DNA from: Comamonas piscis | GTDB taxonomy: Bacteria > Pseudomonadota > Gammaproteobacteria > Burkholderiales > Burkholderiaceae_C | Reading direction: 5' to 3' | DNA length: 64,000 nt | Assembly: GCF_014109725.1 (NCBI RefSeq) | Contig: NZ_CP058554.1 | Location: forward strand, 4,154,001-4,218,000 | Shown: positions 7,645 to 16,690 of the stretch, piece after piece | Position numbering within the stretch: position 1 is the stretch's first letter | Layout of the letters: each line of letters opens with the position of its first letter | Notes under the pieces: model-generated | The model's database searches: none | Told to the model about the DNA's origin: nothing | The model's input: the letters and a program-made list of their open reading frames with translations, nothing else | Made by a program: the position numbers and the translations under genes

Positions 7645-9027
7645 TCAGATAATGCGCGAGAAGCGCGCCCGGTTGCGGTCGGCCTGCAGGTTCTTGTCAA
7701 ACACCATCGCCACGCCGCGTACAAAGTACCAGCCCAGCTCGGTCACGTTGATCGTGTCGTCGCTGAGCTGCACCAGGCCCTGCTCCTGCAGCTCGCGCAG
7801 TTGGGACAGCTCGGCTGCAAAGTACTGCGCAAAATCAATCAGCCAGGCCTGCTCCAGCGATTCAATCGCCAGGCTGCCCTGGCACATCAGCCCCATGATG
7901 ACGGCACGGCGCAGCAGGTCATCGCGGGTCAGCGCCAGGCCGCGCACCACGGGGATCTGGCCCTGATCAATCAGGTCGTAGTACTCCTCCAGTGTTTTGG
8001 CGTTCTGGCTGTAGGTAGGACCAATGCGGCCAATCGCAGAAACACCCAGCGCCATCAGATCGCAATCAGGCTGGGTGCTGTAGCCCTGAAAGTTGCGGTG
8101 TAGGCGGCCCTGGCGCTTGGCCACGGCCAGCGCATCGTCTGGCAAGGCGAAATGGTCCATGCCCACATACACATAACCTGCGCCTTCCAGTGCTGCCAGC
8201 GCCTGCGCCAGCATGGCCAGCTTGTCGGTTGCACTGGGCAGGTCTTGTGCCTGAATGCGGCGCTGCGGCTTGAAGCGCTCAGGCAGGTGCGCATAGGCGT
8301 AGAGTGCAATGCGGTCCGGGCGCAGCGCGTTCACCTGCTCCATCGTGCGGGCAAAGCTCTGCGGGTTTTGCTGGGGCAGGCCGTAGATCAGGTCGATATT
8401 GATGGATTCAAAGCCGATCTCGCGCGCCTGCGCAACCAAGGCAAACACCTGCTCGGCGGGCTGCTCGCGGTGTACCGCCTTTTGCACCAGCGGGTCAAAA
8501 TCCTGCACCCCAAAGCTCAGCCGGTTAAAGCCCAGCAGGTAGAGGTGCTGCAGGCGCTCGCGGCTGACGGTGCGCGGATCGACCTCGATCGAGTACTCGC
8601 CGCCGGGCTGCAGTTGAAAGCGCTGCTTGACCATATCCATCAGCCGGCTCAGACCCGCATCGGTCAAAAAAGTGGGCGAACCGCCGCCCAGGTGCAGCTG
8701 GCTGATGGTGGGGCGGCCACCGACATGGGCCAGTTGCAGATCCAGCTCCCGCTCCAGGTAGTCCAAGTATTCATCCGCCCGCTCGGCATGCTTGGTGATG
8801 ATCTTGTTGCAGGCGCAGTAGTAGCACAGCGAGGCGCAAAACGGCACATGTACATACAAGGACAAGGGCGCCAGCCGGCCCACCAGCCCGGTGCCGCGCT
8901 GGGCTAGCGCCTGCTTGTACGCATCCGCAGCAAAGGCTTCAACAAATCGGTCTGCAGTAGGATACGACGTGTAACGGGGGCCGGGCACATCAAAACGGCG
9001 TAGCAGTTCAGGGGTCAGAGAAATCAT
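7645..9027 (-). CDS. hemN: Oxygen-independent coproporphyrinogen III dehydrogenase
   Basis: The 460-residue radical-SAM enzyme converts coproporphyrinogen III to protoporphyrinogen IX without oxygen in heme synthesis. The cluster motif is in PFCASLCYYCACNK (CxxxCxxC), preceded by PGPRYTSYPTA. Family segments LHLGGGSPTF, RLSFGVQDFDP and IDLIYGLPQQ follow, and the HemN C-terminal domain is present. The start at 9027 (MISLTPELL) gives the normal length. A perfect FNR box lies 52-65 bp upstream, matching a gene needed when oxygen is low. Confidence 0.95.
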   Translation of the reverse strand: MISLTPELLRRFDVPGPRYTSYPTADRFVEAFAADAYKQALAQRGTGLVGRLAPLSLYVHVPFCASLCYYCACNKIITKHAERADEYLDYLERELDLQLAHVGGRPTISQLHLGGGSPTFLTDAGLSRLMDMVKQRFQLQPGGEYSIEVDPRTVSRERLQHLYLLGFNRLSFGVQDFDPLVQKAVHREQPAEQVFALVAQAREIGFESINIDLIYGLPQQNPQSFARTMEQVNALRPDRIALYAYAHLPERFKPQRRIQAQDLPSATDKLAMLAQALAALEGAGYVYVGMDHFALPDDALAVAKRQGRLHRNFQGYSTQPDCDLMALGVSAIGRIGPTYSQNAKTLEEYYDLIDQGQIPVVRGLALTRDDLLRRAVIMGLMCQGSLAIESLEQAWLIDFAQYFAAELSQLRELQEQGLVQLSDDTINVTELGWYFVRGVAMVFDKNLQADRNRARFSRII

Positions 9028-9078
9028 GGGCTTCTTTCTTGCGGACCCCCAATGTGCCCCAGGGTCTGCCACGCGTCC

Positions 9079-9092
9079 TTGATGTACATCAA
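9079..9092. promoter_or_regulatory. FNR binding site between hemN and the fnr-type gene
   Basis: TTGATGTACATCAA is a perfect match to the FNR consensus TTGATNNNNATCAA. It sits in the 149-bp divergent interval, so it could activate hemN and autoregulate the regulator gene. Confidence 0.9.
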
Positions 9093-9176
9093 GAAGCCCA
9101 TTGGCGCCTGCACGCACAATAGGCGCATCCAAGGAACGTCGTTCCTATATGAATAGTTGTTCACGGGTATTGATAC

Positions 9177-9899
9177 ATGACATCCACCTCCATCAAAGTA
9201 GCTTGCTCCAGCTGCAATTTGCGCGAGCTGTGCATGCCCGTGGGACTGTCGGTCGATCAAATGGAACGGATCGATGAGATCGTGGCCACGCGACGCAAGA
9301 TCAAGCGCGGCAGCGCGCTGTTCCGCAATGGCGAGACCTTCACGTCCTTGTACGCCATCCGCACCGGCTTCTTCAAAACCAGCATTGCCACCGAAGACGG
9401 CCGTGACCAGGTCACCGGCTTCCAGATGGCGGGCGAGATCATCGGCCTCGATGGCATCGTCAATGACCGCCATTCCTGCGACGCGATTGCGCTTGAAGAC
9501 GCCGAAGTCTGCGTGATGCCCTACTCGTCGCTGGAAGAGGTGTCGCGCGAAGTGACCGCCCTGCAGCACCATGTCCACAAAGTGATGAGCCGCGAGATCG
9601 TGCGCGAGCACGGCGTCATGCTGCTGCTGGGCAGCATGCGCGCCGAGGAGCGCCTGGCCGCCTTTTTGCTGAACCTGGTGCAGCGCCTGCATGCCCGGGG
9701 CTTCTCGCAGCATGAGCTGATCCTGCGCATGACGCGCGAGGAAATCGGCAGCTACCTGGGACTGAAGCTGGAAACCGTCAGCCGCACCTTCTCCAAGTTC
9801 GCAGAAGAAAACATCATCGAGGTCAAGCAACGCCATGTGCGCATTCTGGATACTGACAAGCTGCAAGGGCTGATCAACACCCAGGCCTGCGCGGCTTGA
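9177..9899 (+). CDS. fnr: FNR-type oxygen-sensing transcription regulator
   Basis: The 240-residue Crp/Fnr protein has the four cysteines that hold an oxygen-labile 4Fe-4S cluster: Cys10, Cys13 and Cys19 in ACSSCNLRELC, and Cys112 in AEVCVMPY. The cyclic-nucleotide-binding-like beta-roll spans roughly residues 30-130. The dimer helix follows, then a winged helix-turn-helix with TREEIGSYLGLKLETVSRTFSKF, whose E..SR pattern contacts TTGAT half sites. It is divergent from hemN across a perfect FNR box. A universal stress protein gene follows 156 bp downstream. Confidence 0.93.
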   Translation: MTSTSIKVACSSCNLRELCMPVGLSVDQMERIDEIVATRRKIKRGSALFRNGETFTSLYAIRTGFFKTSIATEDGRDQVTGFQMAGEIIGLDGIVNDRHSCDAIALEDAEVCVMPYSSLEEVSREVTALQHHVHKVMSREIVREHGVMLLLGSMRAEERLAAFLLNLVQRLHARGFSQHELILRMTREEIGSYLGLKLETVSRTFSKFAEENIIEVKQRHVRILDTDKLQGLINTQACAA

Positions 9900-10055
9900 T
9901 CACCATGTCGATGGCGCCGCACAGCGCCGCAACGGCGCAAACGCGGCCTGATCCGACATCCGTTGTCGCTGCCAGCAGCGATGCTTGGTGATGCAATTAC
10001 GGCAAGGCTGCACAGCAGCGGCACTGCCCCCTGTCTGACCTGAAAGGAGCCCGCC

Positions 10056-10499
10056 ATGTACCAACATATCCTGCTTGCCACCGATGGCTCTGAGCTGTCC
10101 GAAAAGGCCGTTCAACACGCGCTGGCGCTGGCCAAGCTGAGCCACGCGACCGTTACCGCCGTCAACATTTCGCCCAACTACCCGCGCAGCTATTTTGAAG
10201 GCAGCACCATGCAAAACCCTGATGACATTGCGCGCATCGAGGAAGGCTGGGAACGGGCTGCACAGAGCGTCGTCGACAAGGTGGTGGCCGAAGGCGCTGC
10301 AGCCGGTGTGCCCGTCAAAACCTTGGTGATCAAGTCCGATCTGATCGCCGAGGCACTGCTGGAGACCGCACGCGACGAGCGCTGCGACCTGATCGTTATG
10401 GCTTCGCACGGCTACCGGGGCTTGAAGCGCCTGCTGCTGGGCAGCGAGACCCAGCATGTGCTGACGCATGCGACGATCCCGGTGCTGGTGCTGCGCTGA
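10056..10499 (+). CDS. Universal stress protein, UspA family
   Basis: The 147-residue single-domain protein begins MYQHILLATDGS. It ends with the nucleotide-binding signature around HGYRGLKRLLLGSETQ (G-x2-G-x9-G-S/T), which indicates an ATP-binding UspA member. A strong ribosome-binding site (AAAGGAG) precedes the ATG. The fnr-type gene lies upstream in the same direction, and Usp genes are often under FNR-type control, but no FNR box is visible directly before this gene. A terminator follows. Confidence 0.9.
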   Translation: MYQHILLATDGSELSEKAVQHALALAKLSHATVTAVNISPNYPRSYFEGSTMQNPDDIARIEEGWERAAQSVVDKVVAEGAAAGVPVKTLVIKSDLIAEALLETARDERCDLIVMASHGYRGLKRLLLGSETQHVLTHATIPVLVLR

Positions 10500-10528
10500 T
10501 CGCCGCATAAGCCAAGCGCATCAATAGC

Positions 10529-10577
10529 AAACCCTCGCTGGCGGTAGCTTCTCAGCTACCACCGGGCGAGGGTTTTG
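10529..10577. terminator. Intrinsic terminator between usp and matB (likely bidirectional)
   Basis: AAACCCTCGC (10529-10538) pairs with GCGAGGGTTT (10566-10575), with an inner GGTAGCT/AGCTACC stem. It is positioned between convergent genes. Confidence 0.8.
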
Positions 10578-10609
10578 TCATGTCGGCACAGGCCGCCATC
10601 GCACAGGTA

Positions 10610-12166
10610 TCAGCCCTTGAACAGGTCCTGGTACTGGTCGCGCAGCAGGTTCTTTTGCACCTTGCCCATGGTGTTGCGCGGCAACTCTCCAACCACAAAG
10701 CAGCGCTTGGGAATCTTGAAATTAGCCAGCTGCTTTTTCAAGGTGCTCACGATGCCATCGGCATCGAGTTGCTGGCCCGGCTTGGCAATCACCACGGCCA
10801 CGCCCACCTCGCCAAAATCGGGATGCGGTACGCCCACCAAGGCGCTCTCAGCCACGCCCGGCAGGTCGTTGATAAAGCCCTCGATCTCTGCCGGGTAGAC
10901 GTTGTAGCCGCCAGAGATGATCAGGTCCTTGCTGCGGCCAACAATGGTCACATAGCCGCGCGCGTCGATCTTGCCCACGTCGCCGGTCTTGAACCAGCCG
11001 TCGGCCGTGAACTCCTGCGCGGTCTTCTCAGGCATGCGCCAGTAGCCGCTGAACACATTGGCGCCCTGCACCTGGATATGGCCAATCTCGTCGGCACCCA
11101 GCGCCTGGCCATCATCGCCCTGCACCCGCACCCCCACGCCTGGCAGCGCAAAGCCCACCGTGCCGCCCCGGCGCTCGTCCTGGCCGCCATGGCGGGCATC
11201 GGCCTGGTAGGGGTTGGAGACCAGCATGATGGTCTCGCTCATGCCATAGCGCTCCAAAATCGAAAGGCCGGTGCGGGTCTGCCAGTCGCGGAAGGTCTCG
11301 ATCAGCAAGGGCGCGGAGCCTGAGATGAACAGGCGCATGTGCTGCGCGGCCGCCTTGGTCAGGCCCGGCTCGGCCAGCAGACGCACATAGAGGGTTGGCA
11401 CCCCCATAAACACCGTTGCCCACGCCATCGCAGCAATCACCGCCTTGGGCTCAAACTTGGCAAACCAGATCATCTTGCTGCCATTGAGCAAGGCCGCGTG
11501 GATGGCGACAAACAAGCCATGCACATGGAAGATCGGCAGCGCATGGATCAGCACATCGCCCGTCTTCCAGCCCCAGTAGTCCTTCAGCGTAACCGCATTG
11601 CTCAGCAGGTTGCCGTGGCTCAGCATCGCGCCCTTGCTGCGCCCGGTGGTGCCACTGGTGTACAAAATAGCAGCCATGTCGTCGGCGGTCTTTTGTGCCG
11701 GCGTGTGCGTATCGTCGCAGTGCACGGCGCGCTCCAGCAGGGTGCCACTGCGGTCATCGCCCAGGGTGAACACGCTTTGCGTGCCGCACTGGAAGGCGAT
11801 CTTGGAGACCCAGCCAAAGTTGGCCGGCGCGCAGACCACCACGGCCGGTTCGGCATTGGTGACGAAGTACGCGATCTCGGCGCTTTGGTAGGCGGTATTC
11901 AGCGGCAAAAACACATGGCCTGCGCGCAAGGTGGCCAGGTACAGCGCCATCGCTTCGACCGACTTTTCTACCTGCACGGCCACCCGGCTGCCGGTAGGAA
12001 TGTTCAGCGAATCGAGCAGGTTGGCAATGCGCGCGCTCATGCGGTCGAGATCGCGCCAGCTGTAGTTCAGCGGCTCACCGTTGGCCGAGGTGGTCTCCAC
12101 GGCGATGGCATCAAGGTCCTCAGGAAAGGCTGCACGCAGTGCGCAGAACAGGTTGTCGTTGGTCAT
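10610..12166 (-). CDS. matB: Malonyl-CoA synthetase (acyl-CoA synthetase family)
   Basis: The 518-residue AMP-forming ligase joins malonate and CoA using ATP. The adenylate motifs are all present: ILYTSGTTGRSKGAM (P-loop), ERYGMSET, GWFKTGD, and the C-terminal lysine motif PRNTMGKVQKN. HALPIFHVHGLF matches the malonyl-CoA synthetase branch. Other short-chain acyl-CoA ligases share most motifs, so the substrate rests mainly on the same-strand malonyl-CoA decarboxylase gene of this cluster. It is last in the minus-strand operon. Confidence 0.85.
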   Translation of the reverse strand: MTNDNLFCALRAAFPEDLDAIAVETTSANGEPLNYSWRDLDRMSARIANLLDSLNIPTGSRVAVQVEKSVEAMALYLATLRAGHVFLPLNTAYQSAEIAYFVTNAEPAVVVCAPANFGWVSKIAFQCGTQSVFTLGDDRSGTLLERAVHCDDTHTPAQKTADDMAAILYTSGTTGRSKGAMLSHGNLLSNAVTLKDYWGWKTGDVLIHALPIFHVHGLFVAIHAALLNGSKMIWFAKFEPKAVIAAMAWATVFMGVPTLYVRLLAEPGLTKAAAQHMRLFISGSAPLLIETFRDWQTRTGLSILERYGMSETIMLVSNPYQADARHGGQDERRGGTVGFALPGVGVRVQGDDGQALGADEIGHIQVQGANVFSGYWRMPEKTAQEFTADGWFKTGDVGKIDARGYVTIVGRSKDLIISGGYNVYPAEIEGFINDLPGVAESALVGVPHPDFGEVGVAVVIAKPGQQLDADGIVSTLKKQLANFKIPKRCFVVGELPRNTMGKVQKNLLRDQYQDLFKG

Positions 12167-12233
12167 GTTTGTCTACTTGGTTGGAGGTATTCCTGGGCAC
12201 CTGCAGCGCAGCCAATGGCCGGCGCAGGCGCCT

Positions 12234-13025
12234 TCAAAACTGGGGTGTTCGTTTGGCCACAAAGGCGGCGATGCCCTCGCGGTGTTCTGCCGAATCGGCA
12301 TAGGCATAGGGCTGCTGCAGCACGGGGGCCTGGGCATCGCCCTCGGCCAGCGCGCGCAGCAGCTGCTTGGTCATGCGGGCGGCCTGGGGTGCCAAGCCGC
12401 AGATGCGGGCTACAGTGCGCTCCAGCTGGGCCTGCAGCTGGGCAGCGGGATGAACCTGGCTCAAAAAGCCCGAGGCCAGCATCTGCTCGGCGCCAAAGAC
12501 CGCCGCCTCCAGCAGCATCTGCCGTGTCTTGGCAGGCCCCAGCTGGCTCAACACCAGGGCCGCCTCCTTAGGGGCCATCGGAAAGCCCAGCTTGGCAATC
12601 GGTGCGCCAAACTGGGCGGTGTCTGCTGCCAGGCGGGTGTCGCAGCAGCTGGCCAGCTCTACACCGGCGCCCATGCAGGCGCCTTCAATGGCGGCCACCA
12701 GCGGCACATCGCATTGCAGCAGGGCATGCAGCGCGGGCCAAACCTCGCCCTCATGGAAGTCGGCGAGGCTGCGCTCGGCAAAGCGGAAGTCCGCATATTC
12801 CGAGATATCGCCGCCGGCGCAAAAGGCCTCGCCCTCGCCTTGCAGCACGATGCAACGCAGCCCGGGCTGGCGCTGCAGGTCCTCAAACACGCTGCGCAGC
12901 TGCCGCCACATCGCACGCGACATGGCATTGCGCTTGCCCGGGTTGGCCAGCACCACGCGCACTGCTTGCGCGCGGGCCACCGGCTCGCCCGCTGTCCATG
13001 CTTCCACCCGAACTTGGCCCGTCAT
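12234..13025 (-). CDS. Enoyl-CoA hydratase/isomerase family protein
   Basis: The 263-residue crotonase-fold protein has the oxyanion-hole segments GEAFCAGGDISEY and AAIEGACMGAGVELA. PMAPKEAALVLS stands where hydratases usually carry their second catalytic Glu, so the exact reaction is uncertain. The ATG at 13025 has a good GGGAGCGAG ribosome-binding site. A TTG start 24 bases upstream would overlap the Bug gene. It lies between the receptor and synthetase genes of the malonate operon. Its role there is unclear, since malonyl-CoA to acetyl-CoA needs only the decarboxylase. Confidence 0.85.
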   Translation of the reverse strand: MTGQVRVEAWTAGEPVARAQAVRVVLANPGKRNAMSRAMWRQLRSVFEDLQRQPGLRCIVLQGEGEAFCAGGDISEYADFRFAERSLADFHEGEVWPALHALLQCDVPLVAAIEGACMGAGVELASCCDTRLAADTAQFGAPIAKLGFPMAPKEAALVLSQLGPAKTRQMLLEAAVFGAEQMLASGFLSQVHPAAQLQAQLERTVARICGLAPQAARMTKQLLRALAEGDAQAPVLQQPYAYADSAEHREGIAAFVAKRTPQF

Positions 13026-13041
13026 CGTCTCGCTCCCGTGC

Positions 13042-14058
13042 TTATTCAATCTTGGCGCCCGAGGCCTTCACCACCTCGGCCCAGCGCTTGACCTCGTCGG
13101 CCACAAAGGCGGCAAACTGCGGCTGCGTCATGCTGCCATATTCCGCACCGTTCTTGGCCCAGATGGCCTTGATCTCATCGGAGCCGCCCATGCGCTTGGC
13201 CTCTTCAAACATGCGCGCCTGCAGCTCCGGCGGGGTGCCCTTGATGGCCCAGAGGCCGTACCAGGTGGTCACGTTGTAGTCGGGCAGGCCCACCTCGGCG
13301 GCGCAAGGCACATCGGGCAGCGAGGGGTTGCGCTGGCTGCCCGCCACCATCAGGCATTTGATACGACCGGCGGCTATGTGCGCGGCCGACGAGCCCAGGC
13401 CATCGAACAGCATGTCCACATTGCCGGCAATCAGATCCTGCAGCGCCGGTCCCGCGCCTTTGTACGGCACATGCAGGATGTCGGTCTGGCTCTGGATCTT
13501 GAACAGCTCACCGGCCAGGTGGTGGCTGGTGCCGGCGCCCGCCGAGGCAAAGCTCATCTTCCCCGGGTTGGCCTTGAGCTGGGCCAGCAGCTGCTGCATG
13601 TTGGCAGCGGTCACCCGCTTGGGGTTGACCACCAACACCTGCGGCACGGTCGCCAACAAGGCCAAAGGCACCAGGTCTTTCTGGATGTCGTAATCCAGCC
13701 GGGGGTAGACCGAGGGCGCAATCACATGGTGGGTGCCGCCCATGAAGAAGTGGTAGCCATCGGCCGACTGGCGCGCCGCAAAGCTGGCCCCCAAGGTGCC
13801 GCCGGCGCCGCCCTTGTTGTCGATCACCAGGGTCTTGCCCGACATCTTTGAGAACTGTGAGGACAGCGGCCGCGCAAAGGCATCGGTGCCGCCCCCTGCC
13901 GGAAAGGGCACCACCCAGGTCACCGGCTTGGCGGGCCAGTCTTTGGCTGCTGCCGTATTGGCCCAGCTCCAGGCGGGCAGCGCCGTGCCCGCCATGCCGG
14001 CGGCCAGGCCTACCAGCGTTCGCCTTCTGGATGAGGACGGTGTATAGCTCTTGGTCAT
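13042..14058 (-). CDS. Bug-type (tripartite tricarboxylate transporter) periplasmic receptor
   Basis: The 338-residue solute-binding protein has an N-terminal twin-arginine-like signal (SSRRRTLVGLAAGMAG, cleavage near AWSWANTAAA). The Bug core follows: WPAKPVTWVVPFPAGGGTD, NKGGAGGTLG, and HVPYKGAGPALQDLIAG. Bug receptors bind carboxylic acids in the periplasm, and the operon suggests malonate. No TctA/TctB membrane genes are present, so it is an orphan receptor that would have to borrow a transporter. The start has a GGAGACAAG ribosome-binding site. Confidence 0.88.
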   Translation of the reverse strand: MTKSYTPSSSRRRTLVGLAAGMAGTALPAWSWANTAAAKDWPAKPVTWVVPFPAGGGTDAFARPLSSQFSKMSGKTLVIDNKGGAGGTLGASFAARQSADGYHFFMGGTHHVIAPSVYPRLDYDIQKDLVPLALLATVPQVLVVNPKRVTAANMQQLLAQLKANPGKMSFASAGAGTSHHLAGELFKIQSQTDILHVPYKGAGPALQDLIAGNVDMLFDGLGSSAAHIAAGRIKCLMVAGSQRNPSLPDVPCAAEVGLPDYNVTTWYGLWAIKGTPPELQARMFEEAKRMGGSDEIKAIWAKNGAEYGSMTQPQFAAFVADEVKRWAEVVKASGAKIE

Positions 14059-14263
14059 CTTGTCTCCTAACATTTGTTTTTTAAGATCCACGCACACCCG
14101 CCTGCGCGCGCCGATAGCAACGCACAAGCCCTGAGTGGCAGGCTTGTTATGCCTACCACCCAGGCTGCGACCCCTTCAGGAGCCGTCAGCTTTTATCAGG
14201 CCAACACAGTGCAAAGGGGCACTGCGGCGTCCTGCCTCATCCACATAAACAAAAATCCAAAAA

Positions 14264-15751
14264 TTAAACCTTGGCCAGCGCCTCGATGCCCGATGACACC
14301 GGAATCTTGCCCTGCGCCAGCAAATTGCGGTGCTTGTCCAGGCGCTTCAAGTCATAAAGGTAATTCACCATCAGGCCGTAGGACTGCTTGATGCCCTTGG
14401 CAGAGGTGTCGCCCGCCCAATTGAGGCGCTCGACCCGCGAGCCATTGCCCAGGTGGAAACGGGCGACCGGGTCCACCGGTTTGTCCTTGACCAGGCTCTT
14501 GCCCAGGTAGCGGGCAGCGGCTTGCATCAGCAGCTTGGCGACGGCGTCATCGGCTTTTAGCTGGGCTGGCTGCTCCAGCGCGGCCAGCCAATCGGCGGCA
14601 ATCGGCTCGGGCTTGTCCAGTGCCTTGGCCACATCGGCGCGCAGGCGTTTGTCGGCGCCTTCCCAAACTTCGGCTGCGTTCTTGCCCAGCCAGCTGCGAA
14701 AACCCGGTATCGGCGACAAGGTGGCGAACTGGCGCAGCTTGGGGAACTCCTGCAGCAGCTGCTCCACGACGGTCTTGATCAGCGAATCACCAAAACTCAC
14801 GCCGCGCAAACCGGTCTGGGTGTTGCTGATCGAGTAGAAAATCGCGGTGCTGGCCTTGTTCACATCGGTGGCGGCGGCGGCCTCATCGAGCAGCGGCGCA
14901 ATGCTGTCCGACATCTTGTCCACGAGCGCCACCTCGACAAAGATCAGCGGCTCATTGGGCAGGCGCGGGTGGAAAAAGCCGTAGCAGCGGCGGTCGCTGT
15001 CCAGGCGGTTTTTCAAGTCGGTCCAGCTGCGGATGTCATGCACCGCCTCGTACTTGATGAGCTTTTCCAACAGCGACGCAGGCGAATCCCAGCTGAGGCT
15101 GCGCAGCTCCAGAAAGGCGATGTCGAACCAGTTGGAGAACAGGTATTCCAGATCGGCATCGACGGCGATCAGCCAGTCATGGCCCTTGAGCTGGGGCAGC
15201 ATCTGCGCGCGTAGATCCAGCAAAAAGCGCATGCCCTGCGCGGGCACCGCAAAACGCTGCAGCAGACGCATGCGCGGCGTTTGCAGCGCCTTGCGCAGTT
15301 GGCGCTCCGCAGCGGCCATGCTGGTGGTGCCCACCGCGTCTTCATAGCGCTGGCGGGCCTGGCCGATCTTGGCCACATCGGGCACAAACTGCTCGCACAG
15401 CAGACGCCAGCAGTCCATGCGCTGCTCGGGCTGGGCAGTGGCATACCACTGCATCACCGGCTCGGCCAGACGGCCGCCTTCGGCATCGCTCACCTCGCTG
15501 GCGCCCACGGCCTGCAGGTCGGCCAGCAGCCGGCGCAGCTCGCGCGGCGACAGGGCCTCGTTGCCCCGGCGCAAACTGGCCTTGAGGCGCTCGGTGGTGC
15601 TGCGCTCGCCCTCCGGCGGGCTGCTGCTATTGCTGCCACCCCGTTCGGTAGGAATGCCGACCGAGCGCAGCCAGGCAGCGCTTTTTTGCAGCCAGGTGTT
15701 GGCGGCGCTGTCCACCGCAGCGGCTGGCGTGGTTTCAGTAGCGGAGGTCAT
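14264..15751 (-). CDS. matA: Malonyl-CoA decarboxylase
   Basis: The 495-residue enzyme releases CO2 from malonyl-CoA to give acetyl-CoA. Family features are an N-terminal helical region with RRGNEALSPRELRRLLADL and then the catalytic GNAT-like domain. That domain includes CYGFFHPRLPNEPLIFVEVAL, a conserved FYSISNTQTGLRGVSFG segment with the catalytic Ser/His neighbourhood, and FHLGNGSRVERLNWAGD near the C-terminus. Its ATG overlaps the stop of the GntR gene by four bases (ATGA). This makes it the first structural gene of a malonate operon. Confidence 0.92.
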   Translation of the reverse strand: MTSATETTPAAAVDSAANTWLQKSAAWLRSVGIPTERGGSNSSSPPEGERSTTERLKASLRRGNEALSPRELRRLLADLQAVGASEVSDAEGGRLAEPVMQWYATAQPEQRMDCWRLLCEQFVPDVAKIGQARQRYEDAVGTTSMAAAERQLRKALQTPRMRLLQRFAVPAQGMRFLLDLRAQMLPQLKGHDWLIAVDADLEYLFSNWFDIAFLELRSLSWDSPASLLEKLIKYEAVHDIRSWTDLKNRLDSDRRCYGFFHPRLPNEPLIFVEVALVDKMSDSIAPLLDEAAAATDVNKASTAIFYSISNTQTGLRGVSFGDSLIKTVVEQLLQEFPKLRQFATLSPIPGFRSWLGKNAAEVWEGADKRLRADVAKALDKPEPIAADWLAALEQPAQLKADDAVAKLLMQAAARYLGKSLVKDKPVDPVARFHLGNGSRVERLNWAGDTSAKGIKQSYGLMVNYLYDLKRLDKHRNLLAQGKIPVSSGIEALAKV

Positions 15752-16416
15752 AAAGCAATCCTTGACAGTGAGAGAGGGGTCATCCGCAGCAGGGCCTTGC
15801 GCTGCTGCAGCAAATGGTCGCGCATCGTTTGTTCTGCGGCATCGGCATCGCCGCTCAGCATCACGGCATACAGAGCGAGGTGCTCCTGCAAACTGGCCTG
15901 CAGGCGGCCCGGCGCGCGCAGCTGCTGCAAGCGGGCGAGGCGCAGAATGCGGCGCAGGTCGGCAATCGCCTGGGCCAGCCAGCGGTTGTCGGCCAAGGTG
16001 ATGAAGGCCTCGTGGATCTGGTAGTTCATGCGGTAGTAGCCGGCAATATCGCCGGCCTGCGCGTATTGGCTGAGCTGCTCATGCATCACATCGAGCACCG
16101 CGCGGTCGGCGCTGCTGATTTTTTTGGTGGCCTCGTAGGCGGCGCGGCCTTCCAGCAGCGCAATCACCGGGAAGATATCGTCCAGATCCCTGTCGGTGAT
16201 GGTCTCCACAAAGCAGCCGCGGCGCGGCTCATGGCGCAGCAGCCCTTCGGACACCAGCAACTTGAGCGCTTCACGCAAGGGAGTGCGCGATACCGCCAAC
16301 TGCTCGCACAAGGCCTTTTCGTCCAGCAGCTCACCGCCCGCCAAGGTGCCGGCATAAATCAGGTCGCGCACCTGGGTGGCTACGGTGTCGTGCAAAGGCT
16401 GTGCGGCAAGCGCCAT
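15748..16416 (-). CDS. GntR-family regulator of the malonate operon (FCD type)
   Basis: The 222-residue protein has an N-terminal winged helix (VATQVRDLIYAGTL, LAVSRTPLREALKLL) and a helical FCD ligand domain with metal-binding-type His residues (NYQIHEAFITLA, LQEHLALYAVM). The start at 16416 has an AAGGAGTG ribosome-binding site. It is translationally coupled to the malonyl-CoA decarboxylase gene. It probably binds the palindrome at 16483-16506 and responds to malonate or malonyl-CoA, by analogy with MatR in rhizobia. The effector is inferred. Confidence 0.87.
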   Translation of the reverse strand: MALAAQPLHDTVATQVRDLIYAGTLAGGELLDEKALCEQLAVSRTPLREALKLLVSEGLLRHEPRRGCFVETITDRDLDDIFPVIALLEGRAAYEATKKISSADRAVLDVMHEQLSQYAQAGDIAGYYRMNYQIHEAFITLADNRWLAQAIADLRRILRLARLQQLRAPGRLQASLQEHLALYAVMLSGDADAAEQTMRDHLLQQRKALLRMTPLSLSRIAL

Positions 16417-16482
16417 CCGATCACTCCTTGGAAATAAACCAGCGCTGCGTAGAACGCATACCAGCGCGTTCCGCATCGCATA

Positions 16483-16506
16483 GCTGTAATTATGGGAAAT
16501 TACAGC
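16483..16506. promoter_or_regulatory. Candidate operator of the malonate GntR regulator
   Basis: GCTGTAATT-6 bp-AATTACAGC is a perfect 9-bp-arm palindrome, 67 bp upstream of the GntR start. On the minus strand, a -10-like CATAAT lies inside it, so binding would block the promoter. Confidence 0.65.
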
Positions 16507-16603
16507 GTATTTCGGCACCCGTGTTAATACCCGGTTCATACCTGCGACCACTGTTACCGGTGCAAACGCTCACCTTCTTCGCCGAACGATGAGTCGAACG
16601 CAC

Positions 16604-16636
16604 AAAAAAAGCAGGCGCTGGTTCAACCAGGCCTGC
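16604..16636 (-). terminator. Intrinsic terminator of the amino-acid-binding protein gene
   Basis: On the minus strand, GCAGGCCTGGTT pairs with AACCAGCGCCTGC and is followed by seven T. Confidence 0.85.
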
Positions 16637-16690
16637 TGTCGTCATCGCTGGGGCTCATCGCCCCAGGGAATTTAGAAGCGGATCACGTTT

